A stretch of DNA of 64,000 nt from Gilvimarinus polysaccharolyticus (GTDB lineage Bacteria > Pseudomonadota > Gammaproteobacteria > Pseudomonadales > Cellvibrionaceae), in NCBI RefSeq assembly GCF_001187555.1, contig NZ_LFIJ01000002.1, forward strand, positions 160,716 through 224,715. Reading direction: 5' to 3'. Position numbers and translations under genes: made by a program. Positions 44,154 through 54,436 of the stretch are shown in pieces. A model generated the notes under the pieces. The model had not been told where the DNA came from. It was given only the letters and a program-made list of their open reading frames with translations, and ran no database searches. The first letter of the stretch is position 1. Every line of letters starts with the position of its first letter.

Positions 44154-45635
44154 ATGACTTTTTCAAAAGCACTACGAACAATACCCTCTAAGTTAATATC
44201 CGCCGCTGGCTTTTATTTTATAACTACAAGCTTCTCTTATGCGGCAACAGTGTCAGTTCATAACGCCACTGATCTACAAAATGCTTTAAAGACGGCGAAC
44301 CAAGGTGACGAAATTGTTGTTTACCCTGGCACCTATACCGGCGACAGAAGTACCAGCGGTGAAAGTCGAGCTCACTTTTATAGCAGTCAAAACGGCACCG
44401 AAAACGATCCCATCACACTGCGTAGCGCCACCAAAAACAACAAGCAAATATTAAAAGGCAATGATATAAACGATGGCTATGTCTTTTTACTAGAAGGCGA
44501 CCACTGGATTATTAAAGATTTAAAATTTAGCAACTCACAAAAAGGGATCGTACTAGAGTCAGCCAATCACAATAAAATCGATAATATCGAGGTGTATAAT
44601 CTAGGCCAAGAAGCTGTTCATTTTCGTATCAGCAGTTCTTACAACCGATTGAGCAATTGTTATATACACGATACTGGCAAGCGTGAAGGAAAAGCAGGCA
44701 CTGGCGAAGGAATTTACATAGGAACAAACAAGGGCAACGAAACCACCACACCTGACAACAGTAATTACAACCGTATTGGCGGCTGCAGCATTGGACCACA
44801 GGTAACCGCTGAAGCATTCGATATTAAAGCGGGCACTACGGGCACCGTTATAGAGTACAACTACGTCGATGCTAGGGGTATTGTCGGCACCTCGGCATTC
44901 CCTCATGCAGACAGCTTTGTCGACTTAAAAGGCACCGATGTCATTGTGCGCAATAATGAGATGGATTACCGCAACGACAATAACATCACTCACGCTATTT
45001 ACACTTTTCGTGAACACCAACAATCTAATGTGTACGACAATACCTTTAACTTACCTTTTTCCGCCGGAACCTTTCGTGCGCAAGAGCCGATGATTCATAT
45101 CTCAAATAATTACCGAGCCGATGGTGGCTCAACGTTAGTCTGGAAAGAGTACCAAAGCCGTAATATTGACTACTCATTAAACCAATCCATCGAACAGCCC
45201 AACGAAGGCCCCTACCCATGCTTTGACGAACTCGACGGCGGCTGTGGTGGAACCCCAACGCAATCTAGCAGCAGTTCATCTAGCTCTAGCAGTACGCCCT
45301 CCAGCAGTTCCTCCTCATCTAGCAGTAGCAGCTCTTCAAGCGCAAGTAATGGTAATAATAACTGTGTAACTGTACCGTTTGATAGCCGAACAGAGGTGAC
45401 TCTGGGTTCTGGACACTGTGTTAGCTTTGACCAACCACTACAAGGCAATACTTTGCAGCTATGGGATAGTGACGAGAATTCTCACTGTGACTTTCGAGGC
45501 ACGGTAAGCTCTATCGATGGCAACGGAAATCTTACGGTCACCTCAAACTACGCCTCTACCAATAACCTTTCAGGTAGCTCACTTAGCATTAACAGCAATA
45601 ATGACTGCAATGTATTAAAAATCCGGGCCTACTAA
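44154..45635 (+). CDS. Secreted right-handed beta-helix protein with poly-Ser linker (putative polysaccharide lyase or glycosidase)
   Basis: 493 aa from the ATG at 44154, with AGGAA upstream; the longer frame from 44070 would add 28 residues before the signal peptide. Signal peptide ends near Ala30 (SFSYA|ATVS). Residues about 31-365 form a parallel beta-helix (NDPITLRSATKNNKQILKGN, then ladders such as IVLESANHNKIDNIEVYNLGQEAVHFR, SSYNRLSNCYIHDTGKREG, GEGIYIGTN). The fold is shared by PL6 alginate/chondroitin lyases, pectate lyases and other glycan enzymes; I cannot assign the family. A poly-serine linker (about residues 370-398) precedes a C-terminal four-Cys beta domain, perhaps carbohydrate-binding. 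Poly-Ser linkers are common in Cellvibrionaceae plant-cell-wall enzymes. Confidence 0.78.
   Translation: MTFSKALRTIPSKLISAAGFYFITTSFSYAATVSVHNATDLQNALKTANQGDEIVVYPGTYTGDRSTSGESRAHFYSSQNGTENDPITLRSATKNNKQILKGNDINDGYVFLLEGDHWIIKDLKFSNSQKGIVLESANHNKIDNIEVYNLGQEAVHFRISSSYNRLSNCYIHDTGKREGKAGTGEGIYIGTNKGNETTTPDNSNYNRIGGCSIGPQVTAEAFDIKAGTTGTVIEYNYVDARGIVGTSAFPHADSFVDLKGTDVIVRNNEMDYRNDNNITHAIYTFREHQQSNVYDNTFNLPFSAGTFRAQEPMIHISNNYRADGGSTLVWKEYQSRNIDYSLNQSIEQPNEGPYPCFDELDGGCGGTPTQSSSSSSSSSSTPSSSSSSSSSSSSSSASNGNNNCVTVPFDSRTEVTLGSGHCVSFDQPLQGNTLQLWDSDENSHCDFRGTVSSIDGNGNLTVTSNYASTNNLSGSSLSINSNNDCNVLKIRAY
45262..45348 (+). repeat. Poly-serine-coding repeat
   Basis: A run of Ser codons (AGC, AGT, TCT, TCA, TCC mixed) coding the linker of the beta-helix protein. 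Mixed codon use means selection on the protein, not simple DNA slippage. Confidence 0.8.
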
Positions 45636-45946
45636 AAACACAACTAACAAAGCTGAGGAATTTAATATTCACCTCAGCTTTGTGACAAATAAAAAATGAA
45701 ACTCATTCGCTCAAACAAGACCCCCGACATTTTAATCATGAAACCTTCAACCTAAAAAATTAATATCAGCAACCTAAAGACGAAATAGATAATTGAAACC
45801 CACGTTAAACACATCCAAAATTACTGTAAGAAAAATCGATATTATTAAAACTTTTAACCAACAGACTCGATTTCTTTAAACAATGCATAATTGTTAATTG
45901 TATAACAACCCACATACTCAGATTAATAGTTTATTAATAACCATAA
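45636..45946. other. Intergenic region after the beta-helix gene
   Basis: 311 bp, AT-rich, between two convergent genes. It contains the hairpin at 45647-45683. Nothing else is recognised. Confidence 0.5.
45647..45683. terminator. Hairpin terminator of the beta-helix gene
   Basis: ACAAAGCTGAGG and CCTCAGCTTTGT form a 12-bp stem with an AT-rich loop, 12 bp past the stop. The T-tract is poor (TTTGTGAC), so termination is likely but not certain. Confidence 0.6.
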
Positions 45947-47293
45947 TTACAGAGCCTGTAAGCGCTCGGCATGTTTAGCGATAACTTTAAGCGTGGTTTC
46001 ATCATCAGAAAATACCGAGTTTAAGCCCTGTGCTTCTTGCGGTGGATCGCCAAAAAAATCATCCCCTTTTTGCCACATATAATCTGCACGATCGGTTTTA
46101 CCAAAGCCGCCCCACGCCCAAAAATTTGAACCTACAAAGGGGCCACCTGCCGCGGTGTTATCTTCTATAACGCTATAAACCATTGCATAAAAACGATCGC
46201 GATAAGCAACGGGAGTTTTGTGGTCAAACACACCGTTATCGCGCTCAACCCCAAACTCCTCTAATACTATCGGCTTACCCAAACGCTGTGCGATCTCAAC
46301 ATGCTGGCTCATATAATGCTTAGCGGTAGCCACTGCAGAATCATAAGTTGCTTCTGGTTTGGTTATATCAAACCAATTCCAGTTTTTAATCCACATATGA
46401 AAAGTTAAATAATCGATATTGGGACTGGAGTGTGAGCGCTCAAACAGCTCTGCATCGCCGAGGGTTCCCATTGCACCTTCATTGCCTGTACTTACCAACT
46501 GACGGGGCGCCAGTGATTTAACATAACCGGCCGTTACATCAACCCAACGCTCAAATGCTTCAAAGTTAACTCGGCCGTCGGCATCGCTACCTGGCCGAGG
46601 CTCATTTGCCAACTGCCAGGACATAATGGTCGGGTCATCATTGTAAGGCATCCCGGTAATACTATTAGTTCGCGTGATAACCGAACGAATCACTTTACGA
46701 TACAACTGCTGCGCTTGCTCAATACGATAAAAGCGAGCAGAGTTTTCCATAAAAGGGTTCCACTTACCTGTCACATCAGGGTCCAGAACTTCCGTGCCGG
46801 TAAACCATGCAACGTATTGCGACATACCACCAGACCATTGCCAAAAATTATTTAAGTACAATACCGCTTTCATATCGCGCTTAGCCATTTCAGCCAACAA
46901 AAAATCCAATCCTAACAGCAACTCGCTATCAAGATCTCCTTGAGTGTTTTTGACAACGGCAGGTCGCACTGCCCGCATAAGATCGCTAGTTTCTGAGGCG
47001 GCCAAGATACGTAAATTCGTAATGCCATGCTCAAGCAACACATCTAGCTCACGTGTCAAGCGTTCACGATCACCTGTTTCGCCCGGCGAACCTAAATACG
47101 CGCCATACCACATATTGGCACCCACATATCGATAGGGTTTGTCACCCAGGTAAAAATTCTGCCCATCAACACGGACAAACTCATCGTTATCGTGTGTACT
47201 ATTTGACACTGATTGCGAGCAGCTCGCGACGAATACGGAGAACAGAGCAGCCGCCAACAGCATCAAGTGCTTCAGTATTATTTTCTGCATCAT
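45947..47293 (-). CDS. GH5 beta-mannosidase/mannanase lipoprotein (CmMan5A-like)
   Basis: 448 aa. Lipoprotein signal with lipobox VASC (FSVFVASC|SQS). The glycoside hydrolase family 5 barrel has FLGDKPYRYVGANMWYGAYLG at the start, the acid/base in WQLANEP near residue 230, and the nucleophile in LEEFGVERDN near residue 345. Its plan resembles the exo-acting mannosidase CmMan5A of Cellvibrio mixtus and other GH5_7 enzymes. It would be anchored at the cell surface or periplasm and release mannose or mannobiose from mannan. It is the last gene of the mannan operon (SSS, GH130, epimerase, GH5), 134 bp after the epimerase. Exo or endo mode cannot be told. Confidence 0.88.
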   Translation of the reverse strand: MMQKIILKHLMLLAAALFSVFVASCSQSVSNSTHDNDEFVRVDGQNFYLGDKPYRYVGANMWYGAYLGSPGETGDRERLTRELDVLLEHGITNLRILAASETSDLMRAVRPAVVKNTQGDLDSELLLGLDFLLAEMAKRDMKAVLYLNNFWQWSGGMSQYVAWFTGTEVLDPDVTGKWNPFMENSARFYRIEQAQQLYRKVIRSVITRTNSITGMPYNDDPTIMSWQLANEPRPGSDADGRVNFEAFERWVDVTAGYVKSLAPRQLVSTGNEGAMGTLGDAELFERSHSSPNIDYLTFHMWIKNWNWFDITKPEATYDSAVATAKHYMSQHVEIAQRLGKPIVLEEFGVERDNGVFDHKTPVAYRDRFYAMVYSVIEDNTAAGGPFVGSNFWAWGGFGKTDRADYMWQKGDDFFGDPPQEAQGLNSVFSDDETTLKVIAKHAERLQAL

Positions 47294-47427
47294 AAGTACC
47301 TTTCTATAAACTTAGCGGCTATTGAATCTAGCGGCTGGTATTGGTTAGATTATTTTCTATTGTTATTTATGCGTGGGATATTAGTGAATATATTTTTTGA
47401 TGACTTTAATTGACAACCCAGCCCATA

Positions 47428-48681
47428 TTAACCGCCGAGCAGTTTGGCAGCTTCTATCATCGCTCGACCATTATGATAAGGGCCCTTCCAAAAACCGGCC
47501 TTATAGTTACGAGATCCATCGGGTGCATCCAGTGTCGAGCGCCAGCGCCATTCACCTTTATCGTGATCGATTTGATAAGTATCTATAAACGACCAAATAT
47601 CTTGTGCTGTATTTAAAAAACTTTCATCGCCGCTGAGTTTATAAGCACTTAAAAAACCCACTAATGCCTCGGCCTGAACCCACCAAACTCGCTCTTCATG
47701 ATAGCTTTCCGTGACCCAGCTATAGGCATCGATAACCTCGCCATGCTCACCTATGGCTTCACGCTGACAGGTTTTGGCGAGCTTTATGATAACCGGAAGT
47801 AAACGCTCATTACGCGAGGGATCATCCAACACTTTTAACGCCTTACACAGCAACCAACTGCACTCTATGTCGTGACCATAGGTTATTCCGGGAGAGTGAT
47901 CTTGCCAACTGTCATCTAAGAACATATGCAAGTGGTAACTGTCGTGATCGATCATATATTTATCAAACAAATCAATGCCGTAAGCGAGCGCCTGCGCCAC
48001 TTTTTTATCTGGGTGCACTTGGTAAAGCTTGGTATAGGCCTCAAGCACATGAAGATGGGTATTCATGGTTTTAGGGTAATTAAGATCTTTTTCACTTAAG
48101 CGAACATCTTCTATCTTGCCCCACTCTCGAGTGTAGGCCTCATAATAACCCTCACCTTCAGTATCGATACAGTTTTCTTCAATCAAAGTAAAACAATCTA
48201 GCGCCATCTTTAGTGCCGACGAATTTTTGCTTAACTCGTAATATGCCGACAAAGCATAAATAGAAAACGCTTGCGCATACACTTGCTTTTTACTTTGTTC
48301 AACTTCACCGCCAGGAGACAACGACCAGTAAAACCCACCATATTCTCGATCGAAAAAATATTCACATAAATATTGATACGCCCGATCGGCGATCGCTCGG
48401 TAATCCATATTGCCAGTAAAAACTGCCGCCTCGGAAAAAAACCAAAGAATTCGAGTATTAAGCACTATGCCTTTATCTGCATCAGTACGGGCAATGTTGT
48501 CATCACTCACTTCACCGTAAAAACCTCCTTGGGCCTGATCTTGTGCATAGCTCAACCACCACTGAGCTATATCATCCAGTTGTTTATTAAATACCTTAGC
48601 TAACGCTGAATGAACAGCCGTATCCCGATCAGGTGATACGGCCATATGAGTTTCGTTATGCGTGCCGACGGTTTGACTCAT
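47428..48681 (-). CDS. Mannobiose/cellobiose 2-epimerase (AGE superfamily)
   Basis: 417 aa, an alpha/alpha-barrel enzyme. It inverts C2 of the reducing-end sugar, turning beta-1,4-mannobiose into mannosyl-glucose. Visible family motifs: [21 protein letters not shown]-like [17 protein letters not shown] with the catalytic His, [23 protein letters not shown], and [14 protein letters not shown] at the end. Its start overlaps the stop of the GH130 gene by 4 bp (48678-48681), so the two are translationally coupled. This is the standard two-enzyme mannobiose route known from Bacteroides and Ruminococcus. Confidence 0.92.
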   Translation of the reverse strand: MSQTVGTHNETHMAVSPDRDTAVHSALAKVFNKQLDDIAQWWLSYAQDQAQGGFYGEVSDDNIARTDADKGIVLNTRILWFFSEAAVFTGNMDYRAIADRAYQYLCEYFFDREYGGFYWSLSPGGEVEQSKKQVYAQAFSIYALSAYYELSKNSSALKMALDCFTLIEENCIDTEGEGYYEAYTREWGKIEDVRLSEKDLNYPKTMNTHLHVLEAYTKLYQVHPDKKVAQALAYGIDLFDKYMIDHDSYHLHMFLDDSWQDHSPGITYGHDIECSWLLCKALKVLDDPSRNERLLPVIIKLAKTCQREAIGEHGEVIDAYSWVTESYHEERVWWVQAEALVGFLSAYKLSGDESFLNTAQDIWSFIDTYQIDHDKGEWRWRSTLDAPDGSRNYKAGFWKGPYHNGRAMIEAAKLLGG

Positions 48682-49859
48682 TTAAGCGAATCCAGAATAT
48701 TCAAATTAGCCGCAATCAATGTATTTCTAGTCTGCACCGAGGCAGCCGAACGAAAACCGTCCTCCGGTGTATTCACACAGTAATCGATTAGCTTATCAAC
48801 ACTTGACGTGGCAACATGCATACGGGTATCCGATGAGGCGTAATATATAAATACTTCATTTTTTTCATTAACAATCCAGCCGTTAGCAAACACCACGTTA
48901 GATACATCACCAACACGCTCATTACCTTTTGGCGCAATGAAATGACCGCCTGGACGATGAGTGACGACCCAAGGGCGCTCAAGCTCAGTCATAAACATAT
49001 ACAACACATAACGTAAACCTGCGGCCGTATTGCGCACGCCGTGAGCCATATGCAACCAACCATGGGAGGTTTTTATGGGCGCTGGACCCTGGCCATTTTT
49101 AACCTCTTTAATGGTGTGGTAAGCCTTACCGTCAACAATCACCTCGTCTTTAATCTCGGCGCCGTCCATCGACTCACTCAAACCCCAGCCAATACCGCCA
49201 CCAGCACCAACACTAATAAAACCATCTTGTGGTCGGGTATACATGGCATATTTGCCATCGACAAACTCGGGGTGCAACACCACGTTACGTTGCTGACCAG
49301 AGTAGGTGATCAAATCCGGCAGCCGCTCCCACGTCACTAAATCTTTGGTGCGAGCGATACCACACTGAGCTTCGGCCGCCGATAAGTCATTGGGCTGATC
49401 TTCATCTTTTCGTTCGGTACAAAATAAACCATAAATATAACCATCTTCGTGCTGCGTCAAACGCATGTCATACACATTGGTATCGGGACGATCGGTTTCG
49501 GGCAGAGTAATGGGATAGTCCCAAAAACGAAAGCCATCCACGCCGTTATCACTCTCAGCTATAGCAAAAAAACTTTTCCGATCATCGCCTTCGATACGCA
49601 CCGCCAAAATGTACTTACCGTTCCAGTACAGCGCCCCAGAATTAAACGCGGCATTAACCCCTAGGCGCTCCATTAAACGTGGGTTGCTCTCCTCATTTAG
49701 ATCATAACGCCAAAAAATAGGTGTGTGTTCCGCCGTTAAAATGGGATTTTGGTAGCGGGAGTACACGCCGTTACCAGGTTCTATCGCGCAATTGGCACGC
49801 GTAATTAGCGCTTCATGCTTTTGCAGCAGTTGTTGGGCGCGAACACGAAAGTCACTCAT
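48678..49859 (-). CDS. GH130 mannosylglucose phosphorylase
   Basis: 393 aa from the ATG at 49859, with GGATAG upstream; the frame extends seven codons further. GH130 fold, a five-bladed propeller. It phosphorolyses 4-O-beta-mannosyl-glucose into mannose-1-phosphate and glucose. Visible: [68 protein letters not shown] with the catalytic Asp, [24 protein letters not shown] with phosphate-binding residues, and [18 protein letters not shown]. These match subfamily GH130_1 in layout. It works with the epimerase next to it. Confidence 0.92.
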   Translation of the reverse strand: MSDFRVRAQQLLQKHEALITRANCAIEPGNGVYSRYQNPILTAEHTPIFWRYDLNEESNPRLMERLGVNAAFNSGALYWNGKYILAVRIEGDDRKSFFAIAESDNGVDGFRFWDYPITLPETDRPDTNVYDMRLTQHEDGYIYGLFCTERKDEDQPNDLSAAEAQCGIARTKDLVTWERLPDLITYSGQQRNVVLHPEFVDGKYAMYTRPQDGFISVGAGGGIGWGLSESMDGAEIKDEVIVDGKAYHTIKEVKNGQGPAPIKTSHGWLHMAHGVRNTAAGLRYVLYMFMTELERPWVVTHRPGGHFIAPKGNERVGDVSNVVFANGWIVNEKNEVFIYYASSDTRMHVATSSVDKLIDYCVNTPEDGFRSAASVQTRNTLIAANLNILDSLK

Positions 49860-49960
49860 AATATCTATCCTAAAATTCAATCTATTTATTATTGTAACAA
49901 CGGCACAAGGAGCATAACCGGCTACAACATTTACCTAAAAATATCGATCAACACCAAACC

Positions 49961-51826
49961 TTAATCGATATATTTCGCTGGCGTATCCGCAGGGTAGTCT
50001 TCCAACTTGCACCACCAAAAACGCCACAACCATAAACTAGTTGTCGCAAACACAGCCACCGAAACGCTAAACTCCGGCCAGTGTTGAATTACCATAAATA
50101 TCGATGCTGCAACCATAGAGGTTTGCCAAACAATACCAACGATCAAATTGCCAACATCACGAGCCAGATCAGTATTACGCTGTAGTTCGGGATGATCTTT
50201 CAGTGCTTCACGATAAACCGGCCCCCACACACCCCAGGGCCGAACCTTGATGTAAAAGGTTTTTAATACCTCCATATCGTCGGCCCGACTCAGCAGAGAG
50301 CCCACCACACAAGCAATAAAGCAACCGACAAAAATAAACGGGAAGGCGTATACCTGCATGACTTGCCAATCTAACGTCCATTGTAGGATTTGAATAATCA
50401 GCAAAATAACTACACCCATTGCCATGCCACAAAAATACCCAACGCCGTTAAAGCGCCACCAAAACCATTTAAGTAAATTAGACGCGGTATAAGCACCATA
50501 AAATGCGCTAACTATCCACAATATAATGGCGTTAAGTGAGGGCACGAACAATCCGATAACAACCCCAAGAGCGACAAACAACACCGACACTATATAGCTG
50601 ACTTTAACGTAGCTTTTGTCACTGCCATTAGGTTTGAAGTAACGTTTATAAATGTCGTTAACCACATAAGCTGGTGCAGCATTAGTTGTGGCGGCAAAGG
50701 TAGACATAAACGCGGCGAGCAAACCGGCAATTAACAATCCGAGCAGCCCCGACGGAACAAACTCTTTCATCGCAAACGGCAAGATTTGCTCAAAGTCGAC
50801 ATCTGGCCCCATCGCCCGCATGTCATCCATAAAAAACACTAATGCCAATATGGTTAAACCAGCAATCAACATATAGCGCGGAAACAGTAGTGCCACATTA
50901 ACAAAGCCACTCATTTTTGCCGCGTCAGTAGGCGAACGTGCTGACAGCACCCGCTGCATATCATAGTTAGGCGGCGGGCCCATTAAGCTTTTTGCTATGC
51001 CCGAGAGCAGCATCAACATAAAAAAGATAGTGAATGGCTCGTAACCGTCGGCAGCAATTTTGGCATTGGCAGACTCAAGCGTACCCGACCAATCCATATC
51101 GAGATTCCAACCAAAGGTCACTTTGTCCCAGTTATCTGGTACCACCTTTGCCAACATCTCGGGGGATACCTGCTGCATTGCAATAATCCCCACTGCAATA
51201 CAGGCCACTGTCATAATAAAAAACTGCAAAACCTCGGTGAACACCACGCTAAACATACCGCCTTTAACCACATAAACCGTCGTTAAAGCGGTAATAATTA
51301 AGCCATAGTAAATATCATTGGTATCAGGATCGGCGGCTAACTGCCAAGGTAAAAATACCGAGGCAAATTTACCAATGCCGATAAAACCATAAGCCAAAAA
51401 GCCCACGACATTAACCAATGCGAACAACACTACAATAAGGTGCGACAAGCGCGCGCCGGTGGTATCGCCAAAGCGGAAAGTAATCCACTCAGCACCGGTC
51501 ATCACCCCCGAGCGACGCAGCCACACGGACAAAAACACCATTAAAAAGATTTGATTAAAGACTGGCCAAAGCCAAGGAATATAAATACTGCTTAAGCCGT
51601 ATACAAACAGTAGGTACACCATCCACATAGTGCCGCTAATATCGAACATGCCAGAGGCATTGGATAACCCTAATGTGTACCACTTAAGCTTGTTGCCACC
51701 TAAAAAATAGCTGCGCATATTTTTTGAGGCACGACTGGAAATCCAAAAGCCGATAAACACTGTGGCAAACAGGTATGCTGCGATCACCACCACATCTACG
51801 ATTGCTAACTGCATGAGTGCGTCCAA
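49961..51826 (-). CDS. Sodium:solute symporter (SSS family), mannan operon head
   Basis: 621 aa, about fourteen membrane helices. Typical SSS features: the start ISSRASKNMRSYFLGGNKLKWYTLGLSNASGMFDISGTMWMVYLLFVYG, and the sodium motif LIAGLLAAFMSTFAATTNAAPAYVVNDIYKRYFKP. It is the first gene of the leftward mannan operon, followed by GH130, epimerase and GH5. Its cargo is therefore probably mannobiose or mannose. The promoter region upstream contains the LacI-type operator at 52025-52038. ATG at 51826; the TonB receptor that would bring oligosaccharide across the outer membrane is not in the window. Confidence 0.9.
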   Translation of the reverse strand: MDALMQLAIVDVVVIAAYLFATVFIGFWISSRASKNMRSYFLGGNKLKWYTLGLSNASGMFDISGTMWMVYLLFVYGLSSIYIPWLWPVFNQIFLMVFLSVWLRRSGVMTGAEWITFRFGDTTGARLSHLIVVLFALVNVVGFLAYGFIGIGKFASVFLPWQLAADPDTNDIYYGLIITALTTVYVVKGGMFSVVFTEVLQFFIMTVACIAVGIIAMQQVSPEMLAKVVPDNWDKVTFGWNLDMDWSGTLESANAKIAADGYEPFTIFFMLMLLSGIAKSLMGPPPNYDMQRVLSARSPTDAAKMSGFVNVALLFPRYMLIAGLTILALVFFMDDMRAMGPDVDFEQILPFAMKEFVPSGLLGLLIAGLLAAFMSTFAATTNAAPAYVVNDIYKRYFKPNGSDKSYVKVSYIVSVLFVALGVVIGLFVPSLNAIILWIVSAFYGAYTASNLLKWFWWRFNGVGYFCGMAMGVVILLIIQILQWTLDWQVMQVYAFPFIFVGCFIACVVGSLLSRADDMEVLKTFYIKVRPWGVWGPVYREALKDHPELQRNTDLARDVGNLIVGIVWQTSMVAASIFMVIQHWPEFSVSVAVFATTSLWLWRFWWCKLEDYPADTPAKYID

Positions 51827-52143
51827 TTATTATTGCGCTGATGATACTTCTGCGCGTGTAGTTTCAGGCTGTACAGCTTCTGGGGCGAGACACCGATGGT
51901 CCGGCTCCGACATATAAACATGCCCTAACATCGATACTGCCAGTGCGTTATCAACGCAACAACCGGCTGCCCGAACGTGCTGCAATTTGGCATTGCGATC
52001 ACTTTGTCACAAAGTAGCGCCAAATGTAACCGATTACAGAGAATAATACCAGCACATTAAGCCACTTAAAGGTGCCCTTAAGCGACCACCAACGGTATGC
52101 TACTATTCACACAACCTTACCCTTTATAAAAGCCTTACTTTTT
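51827..52143. other. Divergent control region between the mannan operon and its LacI-type regulator
   Basis: 317 bp without a credible gene. It holds the operator at 52025-52038 and must hold two opposing promoters, which are not clear by eye. Confidence 0.55.
52025..52038. promoter_or_regulatory. LacI-type operator of the mannan operon
   Basis: TGTAACCGATTACA has palindromic arms TGTAA/TTACA around a central CG, usual for LacI-family sites. Nearly the same word (TGTAACCGGTTTCA) occurs at 54423-54436 before the mannose isomerase-type gene. It lies between the SSS gene and the LacI-type gene. Confidence 0.7.
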
Positions 52144-53142
52144 ATGTCCAATATCAGAGATGTAGCACGCGAAGCGGGAGTGTCTGTAGCCACCGTATCT
52201 CGCGCCCTCAGCGACCCAGATAAAGTCTCGCAAACAAGCCTTAATAAGGTTCACACAGCCATTAACAAAGTTGGCTATCGACCTAACATGCTAGCGCGCA
52301 GCTTTCGCTCGGCTAAAAGCTATACCGTTGTCGTACTGGTACCGGACATTACCAACCCATTTTTTGCGCAAGTGATTCGCAGTATAGAAGATCGCGCGCA
52401 ACAAAAAGGCTATGCGGTGTTGCTGGGCGATACTCGTGGCATGATTGAGCGCGAGAAAGAATACGTTCGCCGAGTAGAAACCCGCCTTGCAGACGGTGTT
52501 ATTCAGTTACGCCCCGACGACGCCATTAAACATCACGAGATGCCCACTGGAGTCGTCTGCGTTAATGCTTGTGGCTGTGAATCGACCCGAGGGCCGAGAG
52601 TGCGCATCGACAACCGCGGCGCCGCGCGAGCCGTAGTGGATTATTTAATCTCTTTAGGGCATCGCCGTATCGGAGTTATGTCGGGCCTAAAAGACAACCC
52701 ACACACCACCGACCGGCTGGCAGGTTATCTCGAAAGTCTTGAAAACGCAGGAATAAAATATGATAAGTCTCTTCTGGCCGAGGGCGACTTTACCATTTGG
52801 TCGGGCCTTAACAGCGCTAAGCAGTTTTGTGCGATGCAAGACAAACCCACCGCTATATTTTGCATGAATGACGAAATGGCCATAGGCGCCATCCAAACAT
52901 TTAAACAACACGGGCTACGGGTACCAGAAGATATTTCGATTACCGGCTTTGACGATATTAGTTACGCCCGTTACTGCGACCCAAGTCTAACCACAGTAAC
53001 CCAGCCCGCCGAAGAAATCGGCAAGTTGGCCATGGATATGCTATTGCGACTGATAGAAGGCGAAGAGCTCGCCCAAGAGGAGAATGTACTGCCGGCTGAG
53101 TTTGTTATTCGCAAAAGTACAGCTGTGCCGCACAGAGACTAA
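52144..53142 (+). CDS. LacI-family transcriptional regulator of the mannan genes
   Basis: 332 aa from the ATG at 52144, the normal start of the LacI helix-turn-helix (MSNIRDVAREAGVSVATVSRALSDPDKVSQTSLNKVHTAINKVGYRPNMLARSFR); the frame extends 24 codons upstream without support. The sensor domain (VVVLVPDITNPFFAQVIRSIEDRAQQKGYAVLLG, ITGFDDISYARYCDPSLTTVTQPAEEIGKLAM) is CytR/PurR-like. It sits divergent to the mannan operon and probably represses it at TGTAACCGATTACA; inducer likely mannose or a mannobiose derivative. Confidence 0.92.
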   Translation: MSNIRDVAREAGVSVATVSRALSDPDKVSQTSLNKVHTAINKVGYRPNMLARSFRSAKSYTVVVLVPDITNPFFAQVIRSIEDRAQQKGYAVLLGDTRGMIEREKEYVRRVETRLADGVIQLRPDDAIKHHEMPTGVVCVNACGCESTRGPRVRIDNRGAARAVVDYLISLGHRRIGVMSGLKDNPHTTDRLAGYLESLENAGIKYDKSLLAEGDFTIWSGLNSAKQFCAMQDKPTAIFCMNDEMAIGAIQTFKQHGLRVPEDISITGFDDISYARYCDPSLTTVTQPAEEIGKLAMDMLLRLIEGEELAQEENVLPAEFVIRKSTAVPHRD

Positions 53143-53161
53143 TCGCGGCACAGTGAAATGT

Positions 53162-54328
53162 TTATTGCTCAGCTTGCTCAGGTAGCTCATTGCAATAGCG
53201 CAACAACTCTTGCGCCAAGACGATCAGATGGTACAAAGTACTAGCCGGCGCCTCAGCGACCACCACTTCATCGCTCTTGCCCCGCTGATCAACGTAGCTG
53301 CCGAGTGTAGTGGCACACAAATAATAACGAAACAATGTATCCACCGCATTTGCCGCACGGGTCTCTGCCTCCGCACTACCTGCTCGGGCCATGACTAAGC
53401 TTGCTTTAATTAGCTCGGTCAGCCCCCAGCAGCGTTTGCTGTATTGCAAAATCTGTCCCCCTGGAGTCACGGAATCGTAAAGCAAACCGGAATCTGTTTT
53501 TAGGCCTAGATCTAGCGCGCGACGATATAAGGTATTTGTATAATGACTCACCTCCTGACCGCTAAGTCGCGCGTACCAATCTAACAACCACACCCACTCC
53601 ATCATGTGCCCAGGCTCAACCACCTGCCCTGCTTCACCAGCGGCCAAAGTCCAGTCTGCGTTAAAAAACTCGAACAGCACCTCTCGCTTAGGGCAAAAGA
53701 AATGCGACTCAAACAAACCAAACAATTTATCCGCACGCGCCAGCCAATGCGCTTCACCACTGGCCTCATAAAGCGCCATACAGGCCTCAAACAAATGCAT
53801 GTGGGGGTTTTGTCGGCGCACAACGTGACCATAGTCACCCTCAGTCCAACCACCAAATTCACTGCAAAAATGTGCATCCAAGTGGGCAATCAGAGCCTCA
53901 GCTTTATCAAGGGCAATACGCTCACCTGTCACCCGATAAAGCCAAGCGTAGGCGAGCAAAAAGAAAGCGTGATCGTATAGATCTTGTTTAAAGTCGATGA
54001 CTTCAAACTCAGGATTCAACAAATGTGTAAAACCACCACCGGCGCTAGGGTGTGCCGCATGCGATTCAGTAAAGGCCAGCAGCCTCTGCGCCACATCGGC
54101 CCCGTCATCACACCAACCACAGGTTTTAGCGGCAGCAAAAAAAAATGCCTGACGCGCCTGCACTCGGACTCGCACGTTAGCATGAGTATCTGCGGCACCG
54201 TCGGCGCGCAAGCGCTCGAAACTAGCGCCAGTACACGGGTCTATTATGCGCGCGCGCCACAAAGGTAGCGCGTCCATCTCAAACCACTGCAGTAAGCGTT
54301 GGGTCTGAGCTTTAATATCGCGGGCCAT
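53162..54328 (-). CDS. AGE-superfamily mannose isomerase/epimerase
   Basis: 388 aa. Same superfamily as the epimerase at 47428 but closer to D-mannose isomerase and YihS-type enzymes: RRQNPHMHLFEACMALYE and EPGHMMEWVWLLDWYARL carry the conserved catalytic His residues (RxNPHMHL, EPGHxxEWxWLL). It would interconvert mannose with fructose or glucose, feeding free mannose made by GH5 into glycolysis. AGGGAGG precedes the ATG. A LacI-type operator lies upstream at 54423-54436. Exact substrate inferred. Confidence 0.85.
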   Translation of the reverse strand: MARDIKAQTQRLLQWFEMDALPLWRARIIDPCTGASFERLRADGAADTHANVRVRVQARQAFFFAAAKTCGWCDDGADVAQRLLAFTESHAAHPSAGGGFTHLLNPEFEVIDFKQDLYDHAFFLLAYAWLYRVTGERIALDKAEALIAHLDAHFCSEFGGWTEGDYGHVVRRQNPHMHLFEACMALYEASGEAHWLARADKLFGLFESHFFCPKREVLFEFFNADWTLAAGEAGQVVEPGHMMEWVWLLDWYARLSGQEVSHYTNTLYRRALDLGLKTDSGLLYDSVTPGGQILQYSKRCWGLTELIKASLVMARAGSAEAETRAANAVDTLFRYYLCATTLGSYVDQRGKSDEVVVAEAPASTLYHLIVLAQELLRYCNELPEQAEQ

Positions 54329-54422
54329 GAGCCTCCCTCATTAAGAATCATCAGTAAAAGGTAATCGCAAACAGCCCCCCAATACGAACACTCGGGGTAT
54401 TACGATTCGATTACACGCGCAA

Positions 54423-54436
54423 TGTAACCGGTTTCA
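54423..54436. promoter_or_regulatory. LacI-type operator upstream of the mannose isomerase-type gene
   Basis: TGTAACCGGTTTCA differs from the mannan operon operator by two bases. It lies 95 bp before the isomerase ATG and also within the control region of the divergent solute-binding protein gene. Confidence 0.7.
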
